DNA of 64,000 nt from Defluviitaleaceae bacterium (GTDB lineage Bacteria; Bacillota; Clostridia; Lachnospirales; WQUN01): positions 50,818 through 114,817 of the forward strand of contig WQZS01000007.1 in NCBI GenBank assembly GCA_009780585.1, read 5' to 3'. Under the pieces are notes generated by a model. The model ran no database searches. It was not told the DNA's origin and was given only the letters and a program-made list of their open reading frames with translations. Made by a program: the position numbers and the translations under genes. Below, piece after piece: positions 52,259-61,346 of the stretch. Position 1 is the first letter of the stretch. Every line of letters starts with the position of its first letter.

Positions 52259-54027
52259 TGGATTTCAAAATAATTCCCTGAATGTTGCTTACATACCTTT
52301 TTTAATTGCGCGATATCATTTGAAAAATCGTCTATGTTTTGATATGCGTTTTTTTTGTTTGTAATTCCCGCAATAGAAAGGCTGGCGATAAAAAAGTTTT
52401 CGGTTACACCACTCCTGTTTTTGGATACGATAAAACCGTTTTTCACATCCTCGTCACGGTATAGTGATGTGACTTGCGAAGCGAATTCATCCAACACGGA
52501 TTGGCAATAAACCTCCCCTTCGTGGTAATCGCAAATCACGATAAAATCGTCACCCCCAATGTGCCCGATAAATTCATTTTTTTTTGCGCATTTTTTTAAG
52601 ACATCGGCGGTAAGCGCGAGCATCAAATCCCCGTTTTGGAAGCCGTAAGCATCGTTGTACGCTTTGAAGTTGTCGATATCGTAATAAGTGATGCAGTAGG
52701 GTTGGCTCGCGAAAATACGCGATACTATTTCCTTTTCGATTAAAAGATTACCCGGTAGTTTCGTCAGGGGATTGGAATGTCCGGCGATATCCACTTCAAT
52801 TTTGGTGCAGGTATCGAGTAGATTCTTTATAGTCACAATCCCACAATATTTGTTGTCCTTCTCAACCACAATAGGGTCGTAAAGTTTATCAAAAGACCTT
52901 TGCATAGCAAGCCGTGAAACATCGTCTACGGTTGTACTATAATTTACCTGTAAAAAATCGGTGTTTGTGATCGACCGGATGGTTGTTTTGGAAAATAAAG
53001 AATACCCGTATCTACCACCCAATTTTTCGTTTAGTGAGGTTTTTGACATAAAACCGACAGCCACATCGTTTTCGATAACCGTAAAATCTGTTATCGTTGG
53101 GTTTAGTCGCAACTTTTCGTGAATTGATTCGTTTTTTTCATCGGGAGGAAAGGTATATCCGGGCTTAGCCAAATGCCCGATAATCGGGTAAATTGAACTG
53201 TTTATGTTCATATTAAATTTTTTCGTATAATACCTTTGGATTAATTCGATTTTTTCCGGTGCTATATCCGCAAATGACTTACGCGGGATGCCAAGGAAAT
53301 ATCCTTGCCCGAAATCAACATTAAGTTTTATTAGGGTTTCCAATTCCTCTTCGGTTTCGATCCCTTCGGCAATGAGTTGGATGCCCGCATTTTTACCGAA
53401 ATCCACTAATGCCTTACATAGCAATTGTTTTATTTCATCCTTGTCAATATTCCTAACTAGAGCCATGTCAAGTTTAATAATATTCGGTTTTACATCCGAT
53501 ATGACGTTTAGCCCCGAATAACCAGCCCCGACATCGTCTATTGCTATTCCATAATTTTGGTCTTTATAATTATTAATTGACTTGATAAACGCGTCATTGT
53601 CTAATATAGAGGCCCGTTCCGTGATTTCAAATATCACGTTTTGCAAGTCTAAACCATATCTTCCCAAGCGGCTTTTCGTGAATCCGTTTTTAAACCCTTC
53701 ATCGTGGATGATGTTGGGGTTTACGTTTAAGAACAACTTTTTATCCCCATCCATTCCGGTACTGCCTTCCAATGCTTTCGTTCTGCACAATAATTCAAGC
53801 TCCCACGCCTTGTGCGTTTTATCTGCGATTCTAAACATATGCTCTATGTTCATTTTCAAACCATCGTCCGCTATTCTGCTTAAGGATTCAAAACCAAAGA
53901 TCCTCCCATTTCGTAACGATATGATGGGTTGATATACAGGAATAATATACCCACCTTTTAGGATAGCGTCGAGTTTGTCAACATCGGTCATTTTTGTTGG
54001 ATATAAAGGTTCTACTGCTGGCAGCAT
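52255..54027 (-). CDS. EAL-CBS-GGDEF cyclic-di-GMP protein
   Basis: A protein of 590 aa. EAL domain (about 25-265): FGFESLSR replaces EAL but keeps the Glu; NVNP, FEITER, IAIDDVGAGYSGL, IIKLD, LIAEGIETEEEL and GQGYFLG are all present, so phosphodiesterase activity is plausible. CBS pair (about 300-430) for nucleotide sensing. GGDEF domain (about 430-590) with GHIGGDDFIVI, Glu replaced by Asp, so cyclase activity is uncertain. No membrane segment. Ends 4 bp inside the coaW 3' end (convergent). Confidence 0.92.
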   Translation of the reverse strand: MLPAVEPLYPTKMTDVDKLDAILKGGYIIPVYQPIISLRNGRIFGFESLSRIADDGLKMNIEHMFRIADKTHKAWELELLCRTKALEGSTGMDGDKKLFLNVNPNIIHDEGFKNGFTKSRLGRYGLDLQNVIFEITERASILDNDAFIKSINNYKDQNYGIAIDDVGAGYSGLNVISDVKPNIIKLDMALVRNIDKDEIKQLLCKALVDFGKNAGIQLIAEGIETEEELETLIKLNVDFGQGYFLGIPRKSFADIAPEKIELIQRYYTKKFNMNINSSIYPIIGHLAKPGYTFPPDEKNESIHEKLRLNPTITDFTVIENDVAVGFMSKTSLNEKLGGRYGYSLFSKTTIRSITNTDFLQVNYSTTVDDVSRLAMQRSFDKLYDPIVVEKDNKYCGIVTIKNLLDTCTKIEVDIAGHSNPLTKLPGNLLIEKEIVSRIFASQPYCITYYDIDNFKAYNDAYGFQNGDLMLALTADVLKKCAKKNEFIGHIGGDDFIVICDYHEGEVYCQSVLDEFASQVTSLYRDEDVKNGFIVSKNRSGVTENFFIASLSIAGITNKKNAYQNIDDFSNDIAQLKKVCKQHSGNYFEIH

Positions 54028-54189
54028 ATATACCTCTTAATTTATTAATATGAAGTGGATGCCTATTTACTATACTTCGCACATGGTTTTGCAACAAGCA
54101 ATAAAAGGTAAAATGTTGGTATAATTAATGTAAAATATTATAGACCGGTTGACAAAATCCCCGCTGTCTGCAACACTATGAATTATAAT

Positions 54190-54298
54190 CCTGGGGTGCT
54201 GTTTAACGGCTGAGAGAGGCTTCCGCCTTAACCCACGAACCTGATTTGGATAATGCCAACGATGGGTGCGGTTTTTACCGTATCTGTAGGGAGAGATT
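54190..54298 (+). ncRNA. TPP (THI-box) riboswitch
   Basis: Contains all the diagnostic pieces in order: CTGGGGTGC, GGCTGAGAG (54208-54216), AACCC, GAACCTGATTTGGATAATGCCA with CGATGGG (split by base count for display). These form the thiamine pyrophosphate aptamer. When TPP is bound, the terminator at 54332-54368 should form and shut off ykoFEDC. End of the aptamer is approximate. Confidence 0.93.
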
Positions 54299-54331
54299 AT
54301 TTCAACTCGTTTCGTGTTTGCGTTTTTAACG

Positions 54332-54368
54332 CCTCTTCCTTTGGGTTACATAAGGAAGGGGTTTTTTT
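54332..54368 (+). terminator. Riboswitch-controlled terminator
   Basis: CCTCTTCCTT (54332-54341) pairs with AAGGAAGGGG (54352-54361), followed by TTTTTTT and the ykoF ATG. The right arm also carries the ykoF ribosome site, so the structure can block both transcription and translation. Confidence 0.88.
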
Positions 54369-54920
54369 ATGCAAGCGGAATGTAGGTTTTCGTTGTCTGT
54401 TATGAATGATGATTACGCTGCCATGATTATGAATGCCATTGCTCGTGTGGACGTTAGCCGCGTGCAAAGCCATACCGATGCGTTGTCTACCACATATCGC
54501 GGTGGTATTGGCCATACGGTGGATGCGCTGCGGTCGTGCTTCATAATAATAAATGACCGGAAAACGCACATCACGATGGAAGCTGCCTTTACCAAAGGGG
54601 GAAGTGACGGGATACAAACGGTTGCCTTATCGCGGCAAGCCATACCTGATGCGGCGTTTGATGTACTCGCAAAGTATGCCGTATATCCGTTGGGCACGAT
54701 GGAAACCACACCCTATATCATGTATACGGAACAATTGGCAAAGGATAGTGGTATTTTTACCAACCAAGCCCCTTATGGCGCGGAATTGTACGGCGACGAA
54801 AAAAGTATATTTGCGTTTATTCAAAACGCTTTATCATATTTGGATGGGGAGCTTGAACGCTATGCGTTACATATCACCTTGTCCGTCAACAGCCCATCTG
54901 TAAACAGGAGGTCAAAATGA
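54369..54920 (+). CDS. ykoF: YkoF, thiamine/HMP-binding protein
   Basis: A protein of 183 aa. Pattern: CRFSLSVMNDDYAAMIMNAI at the start; later HTVDALRSCFIIIND and the second repeated half with YPLGTMETTPYIMYTEQLAKD. The Bacillus YkoF protein binds thiamine or its pyrimidine part. Start ATG is fixed by the riboswitch terminator just upstream. ATGA overlap with ykoE. Confidence 0.92.
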   Translation: MQAECRFSLSVMNDDYAAMIMNAIARVDVSRVQSHTDALSTTYRGGIGHTVDALRSCFIIINDRKTHITMEAAFTKGGSDGIQTVALSRQAIPDAAFDVLAKYAVYPLGTMETTPYIMYTEQLAKDSGIFTNQAPYGAELYGDEKSIFAFIQNALSYLDGELERYALHITLSVNSPSVNRRSK

Positions 54921-55537
54921 AAAAGTCGTTGTGGAATCTGTACGTTTGGCAATTGAAGGACGTAATTCTGGCGAGTTTGATCGCGGTATTGTTCGCGGTG
55001 GTTTGCTATGCGACGGTGCATTCGGTAGTTTTCGCCGTTACGCCGTTGGTAACGCCCTTCGGCTTCGGGGACATCGCCATCGAATTCGTATTTGGTATCT
55101 TCTTCTTCTCTGCCATCTTTTCTCCGTACATTATGCAAAAACCCGGCGTTGCCACCGTCGTGGGTACGCTGACCGGATTGATTCAAATACTTATGGGAAG
55201 CGCGTTTTCTTCTACGGTATTGGTTTCGGCACTTGTGCAGGGGCTTTCCGCGGAAGCGGTTTTCGCCATGTTCAGGTACAGAAAATTCAATTGGTTCACG
55301 ATGCTGCTTGCGGCATTGGCTTGTACGGTCGGCAGTTTCGTATTGGCTTGGTATCGGGGTTTGTGGACTGACCTTGACCCCGGCTTCGTGGCAACGCGTT
55401 TCATCATCCGTGCCGTCAGCGCGCTTCTAATAAGCGGTATCGCCGCGAAATTCCTCGCCGACCGTTTGGCGAAGGCCGGGGTTTTAAAGTCTTACCCGTT
55501 GGGAGCGAAATATAAAGGCGAACCGGATGAATCTTGA
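54917..55537 (+). CDS. ykoE: YkoE, ECF transporter S component for thiamine precursors
   Basis: A protein of 206 aa with about five membrane segments. Motifs: LWNLYVWQLKDVILASLIAV, FGFGDIAIEFVFGIFFFSAI, GTLTGLIQILMGSAFSST and WYRGLWTDLDPG. It provides substrate specificity (probably hydroxymethylpyrimidine or thiamine) to the ykoDC module. GGAGG precedes the ATG; overlaps ykoF (ATGA) and ykoD (11 bp). Confidence 0.92.
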   Translation: MKKSLWNLYVWQLKDVILASLIAVLFAVVCYATVHSVVFAVTPLVTPFGFGDIAIEFVFGIFFFSAIFSPYIMQKPGVATVVGTLTGLIQILMGSAFSSTVLVSALVQGLSAEAVFAMFRYRKFNWFTMLLAALACTVGSFVLAWYRGLWTDLDPGFVATRFIIRAVSALLISGIAAKFLADRLAKAGVLKSYPLGAKYKGEPDES

Positions 55538-56843
55538 CGCACGGGGATTGACGTTTAAATACTTTGAAAATGCAAGGCAACCCGTTATTGAGGATTTCAG
55601 CATCTCCATCGAATCCGGAAAAATAACGTTGCTTGTGGGTAAAAGCGGTTGCGGGAAGTCAACGTTAGGTTATATATTGGCAGGCTTGTACCCGGAAAAT
55701 TGCGGTTATTTAACCGAAGGTGGGGTTTATTTCGGCGGTGTCAACCTCAGCACCTTCACACCCGACAAGCGCGCCGCTTGCGTAAGCATGATGTTCCAAA
55801 ACCCGGATTTGCAATTTTGTATGAACCACTTGGAAAACGAGTTGTATTTTTGCTTGGAAAATATCGGGGTACCCGAACCGGAGCGTCCCCCACGGATAAA
55901 GACGGCGGTTAATACGTTGGGGATTTCACATTTATTATTACGGAGCTTCAATTCCTTATCCGGCGGCGAAAAACAAAAATGCGCGCTTTGCTGTATATTG
56001 GCTATCGGGGCAAAGTGCATTATTTTGGATGAGGCCTTCGCCAACATAAACAAGGAATCGGCGCGGGAAATTATCGGACATATCAAAACCCTCGGTTTTA
56101 CCGTATTGGCTATTGACCACAACGTCGCATTGTGGGAAGGAAATGTTGACCGTACCGTCAGCATGGACGGTACATACCCCAAAACCTTCGACTTCCGCCC
56201 CACGCTGCATGATACGGGGGCGGAGGTTTTGTCTGTCCGCAGTTTGCAAGTAAACGGCATCCGTTACCCTGATATGGTTTTTCCTAAAGGCAGCATCACC
56301 GCCATCGTCGGGAAAAGCGGTTCGGGGAAAACCACTTTTTTTAGAACAATAATCAAACAATGCAAATATCAAGGGGAAATCCATTTTTTCGGGCGGGAGT
56401 TGTCCCGGTGGCGGAGTAAGCATGTATTCGCCAAGTGTGGCATTGTTTTCCAAAACCCGTCCAACCAATTCCTTGCCTTAAACGCGTTCGATGAAGTCCT
56501 ATTCAGCGTAAACCGTTGGCATACAGGCAAGGACAAGGCAACGAAAGAAAAAAAGACGATGGAGCTGTTGTCCGTGTTTGACTTGGAGCGATATAAAAAA
56601 TATTCTCCATACCTATTAAGCCAAGGCCAGCAACGCCGATTAGCGGTATTGACCATGATAGCGGGGGAACAGGAATTATTATTACTTGACGAACCGACCT
56701 ACGGGCAGGATTATGAAAATATCGTTGCCATTATGGAATTGTTGTTAGAAAAGGCACGGCAGGGGCTTACCGTTATCTTTGCTACGCACAACGAAACCTT
56801 GGCTGACTTATGCGCGCATCAAACCATACGCATCGGGGATTGA
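55527..56843 (+). CDS. ykoD: YkoD, tandem ABC ATPase of the ECF transporter
   Basis: A protein of 438 aa with two ATPase domains. First: Walker A VGKSGCGKST (about 36-45), signature SLSGGEKQK, Walker B CIILDEA. Second: [11 protein letters not shown] (about 262-272), signature LLSQGQQRR, Walker B LLLLDEPTYG. It energises import with YkoC and YkoE. Genes are tightly packed. Confidence 0.93.
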   Translation: MNLDARGLTFKYFENARQPVIEDFSISIESGKITLLVGKSGCGKSTLGYILAGLYPENCGYLTEGGVYFGGVNLSTFTPDKRAACVSMMFQNPDLQFCMNHLENELYFCLENIGVPEPERPPRIKTAVNTLGISHLLLRSFNSLSGGEKQKCALCCILAIGAKCIILDEAFANINKESAREIIGHIKTLGFTVLAIDHNVALWEGNVDRTVSMDGTYPKTFDFRPTLHDTGAEVLSVRSLQVNGIRYPDMVFPKGSITAIVGKSGSGKTTFFRTIIKQCKYQGEIHFFGRELSRWRSKHVFAKCGIVFQNPSNQFLALNAFDEVLFSVNRWHTGKDKATKEKKTMELLSVFDLERYKKYSPYLLSQGQQRRLAVLTMIAGEQELLLLDEPTYGQDYENIVAIMELLLEKARQGLTVIFATHNETLADLCAHQTIRIGD

Positions 56844-56846
56844 TTT

Positions 56847-57452
56847 ATGAGTGATTTTCTTTTCCGAATAAACCCGTTTTACAAGTTTACGTTTCTCGTT
56901 GTATTCGCTACGGTCATTACGTTTATCCATTCATTTTGGATGAACGTGTGGGTGTTCGGGGCTTGTATATTTCTTTTATTAACAGGCACACGCCCTGCTC
57001 AACATATAAAAGCATTAAAAATATTGATTCCCGTAACGGTCTTTGCGGTGAGTTTGTTCTTTTCGGGGTTGTTCTTCGGCGGTGGGGCCACGGGGCCTTT
57101 CGGCGGTATTTCAACCGCGTCCACACAAAGCGGCATGAATATGGCGACACGGTTTTATTCCTTTGTGGGAATCGGGCTGCTGATTTCACTAACCACAGAC
57201 CCGTATGCGCTGGTTAAGAGCCTGCGTACCCACGCCAAACTTCCGCGGAAGTTCGCATACGGGATGCTTGCGGCCATCCATTTACTACCCCATATGAAAA
57301 CGGAATACCAAAACGCACGGCTGGCTTTTAGGGTGCGTGGCGTACCGGTCGGGCCGTTATCGTTGAAGCCAATTTTCGCCATGCTGGTCAACGCTTTCCG
57401 ATGGTCGGAAATGTTAAGCATAGCGATGATTTCAAGGGGGTTTTATGAATAA
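56847..57452 (+). CDS. ykoC: YkoC, ECF transporter T component
   Basis: A protein of 201 aa with about five membrane segments and the transmembrane-coupling motifs near the C-terminus (RLAFRVRGVPVG, MISRGFYE). It couples the YkoD ATPase to the YkoE S component. The last codons overlap the next ORF by 8 bp. Confidence 0.92.
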   Translation: MSDFLFRINPFYKFTFLVVFATVITFIHSFWMNVWVFGACIFLLLTGTRPAQHIKALKILIPVTVFAVSLFFSGLFFGGGATGPFGGISTASTQSGMNMATRFYSFVGIGLLISLTTDPYALVKSLRTHAKLPRKFAYGMLAAIHLLPHMKTEYQNARLAFRVRGVPVGPLSLKPIFAMLVNAFRWSEMLSIAMISRGFYE

Positions 57453-58053
57453 ATTATTATGGGCAAAAAAGGTGCAGCCCCATAAAATTAAGATACTGTA
57501 CGAACGGGACGCAATGGGGATATACGACGACGACATTGTCGATGACGTGGGAACGAGCCTGTACGCAAGGGTTGACAGTATGCTTATGGTTACGTCTTCA
57601 AATTTAGGGAAAGCCATTTGCATTGAATGTAGAACGGAAATTCAACATAATTATAACCGGGAATTTATATTGGAATGTCCGAAATGCGGATGGTCAGTGC
57701 CTTTCGGTAAGTTTAACGATTCCTATAAAGGGCAAACATTACATGGATACGGGGCGTTAGTCGAACTTACGGAATTTGCCAAAAAATATCCGCTTGCTAA
57801 AACATATTCCGAAAAAATACTACTTATTGATTGGCTTATCCACACTTTTCACGGGAATTTGCATACGAACCCCTCACGGCCGACCGCGACGAACGTAATC
57901 GAAGGAAGCAACGCAGCCGTGGCGAACCTTATCTTTTCCTTAGCCTACGGCGAAGGCAGCACGGTTGCGAAAGAAGAATTGGATATTTGGCTTGAAAAGC
58001 ACAGCCGTTCAATCCATCGGCACATCAATCCCGCGACGGGGTTGAAGGCTTAA
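57445..58053 (+). CDS. Zinc-ribbon protein of unknown function, coupled to ykoC
   Basis: A protein of 202 aa. CxxC pairs at C59/C62 and C78/C81 form a zinc-ribbon; surrounding LYERDAMGIYDDDIVDDVGTSLYARV and KILLIDWLIHTFHG are motifs I associate with an unnamed Firmicutes family. The C-terminal half is helical. No catalytic motif identified. Translationally coupled to ykoC (start inside its stop), so it is probably regulated by TPP. The 15-bp repeat shared with the phoR 3' end lies in its 3' part. Confidence 0.7.
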   Translation: MNKLLWAKKVQPHKIKILYERDAMGIYDDDIVDDVGTSLYARVDSMLMVTSSNLGKAICIECRTEIQHNYNREFILECPKCGWSVPFGKFNDSYKGQTLHGYGALVELTEFAKKYPLAKTYSEKILLIDWLIHTFHGNLHTNPSRPTATNVIEGSNAAVANLIFSLAYGEGSTVAKEELDIWLEKHSRSIHRHINPATGLKA

Positions 58054-58715
58054 ACGCGTGTTATTTTTCCATCCTTCATTCCCCAGATTTCATCCGCAAT
58101 GGACGATACTTTTTTTGAATGGGTAACGATAATCACACATTTTCCTTCATCATGTGCAAGAATAGTTAGTATTTTCAATATATCGTCTTCGGTTTCGGTG
58201 TCAAGATTACCCGTAGGTTCGTCGGCAATGATGATATTGGGGTTGTGGGACAAAGCCCGCGCTATTCCAACCCTTTGTTGTTCACCGCCGGAAAGTTTTA
58301 GTATTTTTCGTGCGGCTGTTTCTCTATCAATCCCGATTCGTTGGAGCAAGTCGTAAGTGAATTGCTTTTTATCGTTTTCCGGGCTTCCGCTTATATTCAT
58401 GGATAGGATTATATTTTGAACCGCCGTAGCGTTTGTGATAAGGTTAAAACTTTGAAAAATAACACCTATCTTTTTTGCTCGGTATACGTCGCGGTCAATG
58501 GTTTTCAAATCTTCACCGTCATGTAATATTTTACCGCTTGTGCATATATCCAATCCCGCAATTAACGAAAGTAGCGTAGACTTACCGGAACCGGACTTAC
58601 CGACGATTGCGTATATTTTCCCCGCTTCAAATGTTGCGCTCACGCCCTTTAGGACGTTTTTCTTTGTACCTTCGTATTTATAGGCAACGTTATTTAACGA
58701 TAATTTACTCATCAT
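58050..58715 (-). CDS. MacB/LolD-type ABC transporter ATPase
   Basis: A protein of 221 aa. Walker [12 protein letters not shown] (about 38-48), signature [16 protein letters not shown], Walker [14 protein letters not shown], with the typical [11 protein letters not shown]-loop. Works with the upstream permease (3-bp gap). The pair lacks an adaptor or outer-membrane partner, as expected in a Gram-positive. Possible roles: antimicrobial peptide or lipid export, or signalling. The first two codons are both ATG; 58712 is an equal start. Confidence 0.93.
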   Translation of the reverse strand: MMSKLSLNNVAYKYEGTKKNVLKGVSATFEAGKIYAIVGKSGSGKSTLLSLIAGLDICTSGKILHDGEDLKTIDRDVYRAKKIGVIFQSFNLITNATAVQNIILSMNISGSPENDKKQFTYDLLQRIGIDRETAARKILKLSGGEQQRVGIARALSHNPNIIIADEPTGNLDTETEDDILKILTILAHDEGKCVIIVTHSKKVSSIADEIWGMKDGKITRV

Positions 58716-58718
58716 CGC

Positions 58719-60068
58719 CTAGTTCCTTTCCATCAATATTTTTATTGGTTCGTACTTTGTGATTTTGCTGATTGCCGCAAATGCCGCCAAAGACGCAAGG
58801 AACAAGGATATAAGAATAAGTTGCAAAAGGGTATATATGCCGAGCGAAACCGGTATTTCAATAATCGGGTCATCGTTGACAACCCTTGAAAAGCTTCCCA
58901 AATCCCGTCCCACAAATAAATTATCCTGTATGTTCTGTACGTTTTCGGCTTGTTGTACCAACAATCTATTTGATATGGGCTGCGCGGCAAGCGAACCCGC
59001 AAATATTCCGATGATTAAACAAAATGCGGTAATAATAACCATTTCAAACCACAAACCTAATGCGACTTTTGCTTTTTTCATCCCCATTGCGCGGAGTACG
59101 CCGATTTCATATTTTCGTTCCCTTATAGCGATGGATGACAAAAGAATGAGTATTATCGCACCAAGTATAAACACGACAACCATAAAAGTCATTACGATTC
59201 CGCGCATACCTTCAACCGGGCCGACAATGGCGTTATAAAGGTGTTCGTCGGTATTTACGTCAAAAATCGGGTGCAGCTCCTTCACCCGTAGTTCCTGTTC
59301 AAAAGCCTCCAAATCGGATGGGTGATAAAGATAGTATCTCGCGATTACCTGCGCGCCCGGCATCGTTTCAGCGACGGTTAGTATTTCATTTTGGCGAATT
59401 AGGGTCGTGCTTCCCCATGTGCTGACGCTTTCGGCTACGCAAAAATAAATTCCCGTGATGACAAGGTTATAAACAGCCGGTACAAAACCCATTGCGGCGG
59501 CTTGCTCCATTACCACCCCGTATAACCGTATGGTGTCGCCTACGGATATGCCGTTTAATTCGGCAAGACCTTCGCTGATGATACTTTCGTTGATTCTTGA
59601 AGGCATAACGCCGCCGGGGAGTAAAACCCTATGGCCATTTTTAAAATCATCCCAATTGTTACCTTGCAATTGCATGGTTGGGGCTATCGCATACCCGTGC
59701 CCCGTCGTTAATTCTCCGGTTTGACCTATCGCGGTTACGGTTTCGCTGTAAACCAAGGTGCCGTTCATTATCACGCTGCGTTGCAATAGGTTTGAGTCCG
59801 CAAATGCGATGTACTGTTCATTGGTAATCGTGATTCCCATTGAGGCTTCCCCTCTTTGGCGCATATCAACGAATGTTTGGGTGTTGCGTTCAATGGTCAC
59901 TTCTATGCCGAATTGGCCTTTGTATTCGTCGATGATACGGTTGGATGTATTGGTTATCATTAATGCAACCAACGTAGTGGCGATGATGGCGAATACAATC
60001 GACGCCAATAATATATTCCTGCTTATATTGCGCCCGATGTTTTGGAACGCGTTGTATATGATATACAT
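58719..60068 (-). CDS. MacB/FtsX-type ABC transporter permease
   Basis: A protein of 449 aa. The first membrane segment is at about 13-38, followed by a large extracytoplasmic MacB-PCD-like domain (about 45-280), then three membrane segments (GIVMTFMVVVFILGAIIL at about 285-310, ITAFCLIIGIFAGSLA and LLQLILISLFLASLAAF). The FtsX family signature RERKYEIGVLRAMGMKK is present. It starts with GGAAGGAA upstream and sits below the 70-bp inverted repeat at 60121. Operon with the ATPase. Confidence 0.92.
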   Translation of the reverse strand: MYIIYNAFQNIGRNISRNILLASIVFAIIATTLVALMITNTSNRIIDEYKGQFGIEVTIERNTQTFVDMRQRGEASMGITITNEQYIAFADSNLLQRSVIMNGTLVYSETVTAIGQTGELTTGHGYAIAPTMQLQGNNWDDFKNGHRVLLPGGVMPSRINESIISEGLAELNGISVGDTIRLYGVVMEQAAAMGFVPAVYNLVITGIYFCVAESVSTWGSTTLIRQNEILTVAETMPGAQVIARYYLYHPSDLEAFEQELRVKELHPIFDVNTDEHLYNAIVGPVEGMRGIVMTFMVVVFILGAIILILLSSIAIRERKYEIGVLRAMGMKKAKVALGLWFEMVIITAFCLIIGIFAGSLAAQPISNRLLVQQAENVQNIQDNLFVGRDLGSFSRVVNDDPIIEIPVSLGIYTLLQLILISLFLASLAAFAAISKITKYEPIKILMERN

Positions 60069-60120
60069 AACTATTTCCTTCCGTGAGTTGTATTTTTCGT
60101 CAATTTTAATTAAACGTAAA

Positions 60121-60190
60121 CGGCAGGTAATTCCAGTTTAAGGATAGACGTTCACCATCATATGTCCTTATATTACTGGAATATCTGCCG
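60121..60190. repeat. 70-bp imperfect inverted repeat
   Basis: CGGCAGGTAATTCCAGT (60121-60137) pairs with the complement of the right arm ending ATATCTGCCG (60181-60190), with partner blocks AGGATA / TCCTTATA further in. It lies between the ABC permease start and the end of the ImmA-like gene. It may be a tandem operator, a terminator without T-run, or a small mobile repeat. Confidence 0.5.
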
Positions 60191-60272
60191 CTGTTCAATG
60201 GTAAATGTGTGTTTTCGGGGTAGATATATGATGTTTATTCATTATGAAAGGATTAATTAGACATACCCTTAT

Positions 60273-60878
60273 TTAATTAATAAATGGTGTTTGTTGTAGC
60301 CTGTCTTTGAAAAAATTATTTATAGAATTTATTTTTTTTTCAATTTCTTTTTTAATTTTATTTCTATCTTCAAGGTCATATATTAAACGGAATAGATTAG
60401 CTTTTTCTTTCCAATCATAATCTGGAGGAGGTGCTTTCGTAATATAGTGTTTAGCTTTATTATGACCATAATATGTTTTAAGAATATGTATAGCAAAATA
60501 CGAGGCTTCTAATTCTTGTAAATTGCATTCATTTTTCTTTAATATTTTTTTATAACGTTGTTTTAATTGATTAGTTAGATGTAATACTAGATGACCTAAT
60601 TCATGAACGATGGGGAAAATAGATTCATCATCGTTTAAATCCTGCGCACACATAACGAATGCGTTATTTTCTGTGAAAAATACACGAGCCACACCATCAT
60701 TTTTAGTTAAAACACTACTGTTATATAAATAGACTTTGAAGCCTTTTTTGTTATTAAATGCTGAAATATAGTCTTCAACACTTGATATGATTATTTTAAT
60801 AAAATCATTTAAGGCCATTTCATCACAATTATCGTGAAAAAATGACCTTGGATGATTAGATTTTGATTTAATAATCAA
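60273..60878 (-). CDS. ImmA/IrrE-family metallopeptidase
   Basis: A protein of 201 aa with the zinc-binding HELGH motif (H92-H96) in IFPIVHELGHLVLH and the third-ligand region ELEASYFAIHIL. Relatives cleave repressors in mobile elements or stress pathways. No adjacent repressor of the XRE type is present; instead the upstream gene is an 89-aa ORF overlapped by four bases. The DNA is strongly AT-rich, suggesting acquisition. Confidence 0.85.
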   Translation of the reverse strand: MIIKSKSNHPRSFFHDNCDEMALNDFIKIIISSVEDYISAFNNKKGFKVYLYNSSVLTKNDGVARVFFTENNAFVMCAQDLNDDESIFPIVHELGHLVLHLTNQLKQRYKKILKKNECNLQELEASYFAIHILKTYYGHNKAKHYITKAPPPDYDWKEKANLFRLIYDLEDRNKIKKEIEKKINSINNFFKDRLQQTPFIN

Positions 60879-61144
60879 AAAAGCTTTCCTCCATATAATA
60901 AAATACTGTGTTTAAAAACTTCATAATAAGCAGCTAGTTCGTTCTTTGATGGAGAATATGAAGCAATCATAACATCACCTATTCCATGACCAGTTGCGTT
61001 TATAAGACGTTTGAGGCGTTTTCCTTCATCTTTTGGAAATCCGAATGTATCAAACACATTGTCGAATTCTTGTACCGTACAACAACTTTGCAACTTTGTG
61101 TCCATGTCCTGATTCCAAAGTGCTTCTTTTTGACGTTTGTTCAT
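60875..61144 (-). CDS. Unknown 89-aa protein coupled to the ImmA-like gene
   Basis: A protein of 89 aa with QKEALWNQDMDTKLQSCCTVQEFDN near the start and ATGHGIGDVMIASYSPSKNELAAYYEVF. I do not recognise it. It starts behind AAGGAGGT and overlaps the ImmA-like gene (ATGA-type), a hint that the peptidase acts on it or with it. Possible antitoxin-like or substrate role is only a guess. Pho-box-like repeats lie 67-106 bp upstream. Confidence 0.65.
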   Translation of the reverse strand: MNKRQKEALWNQDMDTKLQSCCTVQEFDNVFDTFGFPKDEGKRLKRLINATGHGIGDVMIASYSPSKNELAAYYEVFKHSILLYGGKLF

Positions 61145-61194
61145 TACAAACTACCTCCTTCACGCTCACGCTTACCATTTTTATGCCTTGCTGT

Positions 61195-61250
61195 ATTTTA
61201 TCATGCCAATTGTAAATTTTATACGTATATAAATGTAAAATTTATGTAAA
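61195..61250 (-). promoter_or_regulatory. Pho-box-like repeats upstream of the ImmA-like operon
   Basis: On the minus strand TTTACA at 61245-61250, 61234-61239 (11-bp spacing) and 61211-61216, then a TAAAAT -10 candidate at 61195-61200. Same motif and spacing as the array at 50610. Confidence 0.5.
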
Positions 61251-61346
61251 ATCATATTATTTTACTAAATTTTATTTATAATCGTGTGGAGGGTCTCTCA
61301 ATATTTTAACTAATTAAATAATGGTGAATTCAATCCTTTCCTTAGC

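Larger units (their letters stand above)
54028..54368 (+). other. Leader region of the yko operon
   Basis: No gene. It contains a TTGACA at 54149-54154 (a matching -10 is not clear), the TPP aptamer (54190-54298) and the intrinsic terminator (54332-54368). Confidence 0.7.
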
